Assembly (NCBI GenBank): GCA_028819675.1
Contig: JAPPKT010000584.1
Span: 1 to 7,592, forward strand
DNA: 7,592 nucleotides
Reading direction: 5' to 3'
From: Caldilineaceae bacterium
Lineage (GTDB): Bacteria; Chloroflexota; Anaerolineae; Caldilineales; Caldilineaceae
Shown: one piece after another, positions 6,677 through 7,592 of the stretch
Numbering within the stretch: the stretch's first letter is position 1
How the letters are laid out: each line of letters opens with the position of its first letter
Position numbers and translations under genes: made by a program
The notes under the pieces: generated by a model
What the model was told of the DNA's origin: nothing
Seen by the model: only the letters and a program-made list of their open reading frames with translations
Databases searched by the model: none

Positions 6677-7592
6677 ATGCAAGGGAAACTGACCTGCGGG
6701 CTAATCGGGCTGTCTCAGGGCTGGTATGCCGATCTGTTTGCGACCGAACTACAGGCGATGAAGGATGTCGACCTGGTTGGCGTTTGCGATCTGGGCAAGA
6801 GCCGGGCGTATGTTGATGAGTGCATTGGTATGGGCGCGGAGGAGTTTGCGGCCAAGTTTGAGGCGTCGCTCTACCACGATCCTGCTGACTTGCTCGGACA
6901 GAATCTCGACTTTGTTGTGGTTGCAAGTGAAATTGGGGAGCACTGCAAAAACAGCTGCCAGGCGATGGAAGCAGGAGCGCATGTCTTTGCCTGCAAGCCG
7001 TTCAGTTTCATTGGCGACGAGGTGCGCCGGGCAAAGGAGGTTGCCCAGCGCAACAGCCGAATTGTAATGCCGGCAGTCCCTTCACGATTTGAGGACGGCC
7101 TGATCGAAGCGGTACGCCGCGTGCAGGCGGGAGATATCGGCAGGCCGCTTACGGCGCGGGTCTTTGTCAATCATGTGGCGATGACCAGCCCCGCGTGGCA
7201 GCGGGACACGTCGAAGAGCGGCGGGCCGCTGGGTGAATTCGGCACGTACGGGTTCGATATCGTGCGCTGGGCCCTGGGCGGGGAACCGGTGGAGGTCTTT
7301 GCGTACGGCGAGAATTTCATGCACCGGGACGAGATCGAAAGCTGGGACAATGTGAAGGCGCTGCTTCAGTTCGACAACGGTTCGCTGGGCAGTGTGCACA
7401 TTTGCACTTCGATCAGCTGGGAATATCCGTTCTTCGATCTGGAGGTTGTGGGAGAGAAGGGTTGCGTACGAACCGACTATCACAACTATCCGGTCGTGAC
7501 GCAAGGTACGGCATCTGCGCAGCTGGCGCCAATCCGTTACGCGCCGATGAACCAGCTTGAGATCGCGCACTTTGTGAAGGCAGTGCGGGGGG
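6677..7592 (+). CDS. Gfo/Idh/MocA-family NAD(P)-dependent oxidoreductase (3' end outside window)
   Basis: The first 305 residues are visible; the family is usually 330-400 long, so only the C-terminus is missing. An N-terminal Rossmann domain (about 1-125) contains GLIGLSQGW, an imperfect GxGxxG, followed by VDLVGVCDL, whose Asp (in the CD pair) ends the second strand as in NAD-preferring members. K107 in ACKPF matches the Lys of the family EKP motif, with Cys in place of Glu. The C-terminal alpha/beta domain carries SGGPLGEFGTYGFDIVRW. Here E187, Y191 and D194 stand where the usual GGGxxxDxGxHxxD motif has Asp, His and Asp. Tyr at the His site is known in glucose-fructose oxidoreductase-like members. 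Relatives oxidise, reduce or epimerise sugars and cyclitols in the cytoplasm. Placed after the dehydratase-like and ThDP genes, it probably handles a sugar or sugar acid of the same pathway. Family membership is secure; substrate and direction are unknown. Confidence 0.88.
   Translation, partial: MQGKLTCGLIGLSQGWYADLFATELQAMKDVDLVGVCDLGKSRAYVDECIGMGAEEFAAKFEASLYHDPADLLGQNLDFVVVASEIGEHCKNSCQAMEAGAHVFACKPFSFIGDEVRRAKEVAQRNSRIVMPAVPSRFEDGLIEAVRRVQAGDIGRPLTARVFVNHVAMTSPAWQRDTSKSGGPLGEFGTYGFDIVRWALGGEPVEVFAYGENFMHRDEIESWDNVKALLQFDNGSLGSVHICTSISWEYPFFDLEVVGEKGCVRTDYHNYPVVTQGTASAQLAPIRYAPMNQLEIAHFVKAVRG

Noticed and set aside
6600..6692. About 30-codon + strand frame in the gap before the oxidoreductase, overlapping its start
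   Set aside because: It has no ribosome-binding site at a good distance, no recognisable product, and overlaps a well-supported start with its own strong ribosome-binding site.

Overview
The window reads as one co-directional metabolic locus on the + strand of a moderately GC-rich bacterium. It holds no RNA genes, CRISPR array, mobile element or transporter. The protein types are expanded in environmental lineages that break down complex sugars (Planctomycetota-like, Latescibacterota-like, Poribacteria-like or SAR202-like groups): propeller-fold glycosidase-like proteins, a mandelate racemase-type enolase-superfamily protein, a ThDP enzyme and a Gfo/Idh/MocA oxidoreductase. No marker gene is present, so the lineage is a guess from gene content.

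Layout: 1-341 is the 3' end of a protein I cannot assign. At 450-2042 and 2062-3627 lie two tandem paralogues, about 60% identical by eye, each a five-bladed beta-propeller (GH32/GH43-like) followed by a C-terminal beta-sandwich. At 3667-4803 is an enolase-superfamily protein, probably a sugar-acid dehydratase or relative, started by GTG. After a 118-base gap, 4922-6589 encodes a ThDP-dependent enzyme of the acetolactate synthase/2-oxoacid decarboxylase type. After an 87-base gap, 6677 to the window end encodes the first 305 residues of a Gfo/Idh/MocA-type NAD(P)-dependent oxidoreductase. Each complete gene has a recognisable Shine-Dalgarno sequence. The tightest spacing is between the two paralogues (19 bases) and between the second paralogue and the enolase gene (39 bases).

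Working model (inference): the two propeller proteins, which have no visible signal peptide, process a glycoside or sugar derivative in the cytoplasm. The Gfo/Idh enzyme oxidises or epimerises the sugar, the enolase-superfamily enzyme dehydrates or isomerises a sugar acid, and the ThDP enzyme decarboxylates or cleaves the resulting 2-oxo acid. The substrate cannot be read from sequence.

The most notable points are departures from textbook active sites. The enolase-superfamily protein lacks the second Lys of KxK and has Ser where the Asp of the His-Asp dyad is expected. The Gfo/Idh protein has CKP instead of EKP, Tyr instead of the usual His, and an imperfect GxGxxG. The gene duplication also appears to have carried its short 3' flank, including a ribosome-binding sequence, so the enolase leader contains what looks like a relic of it.
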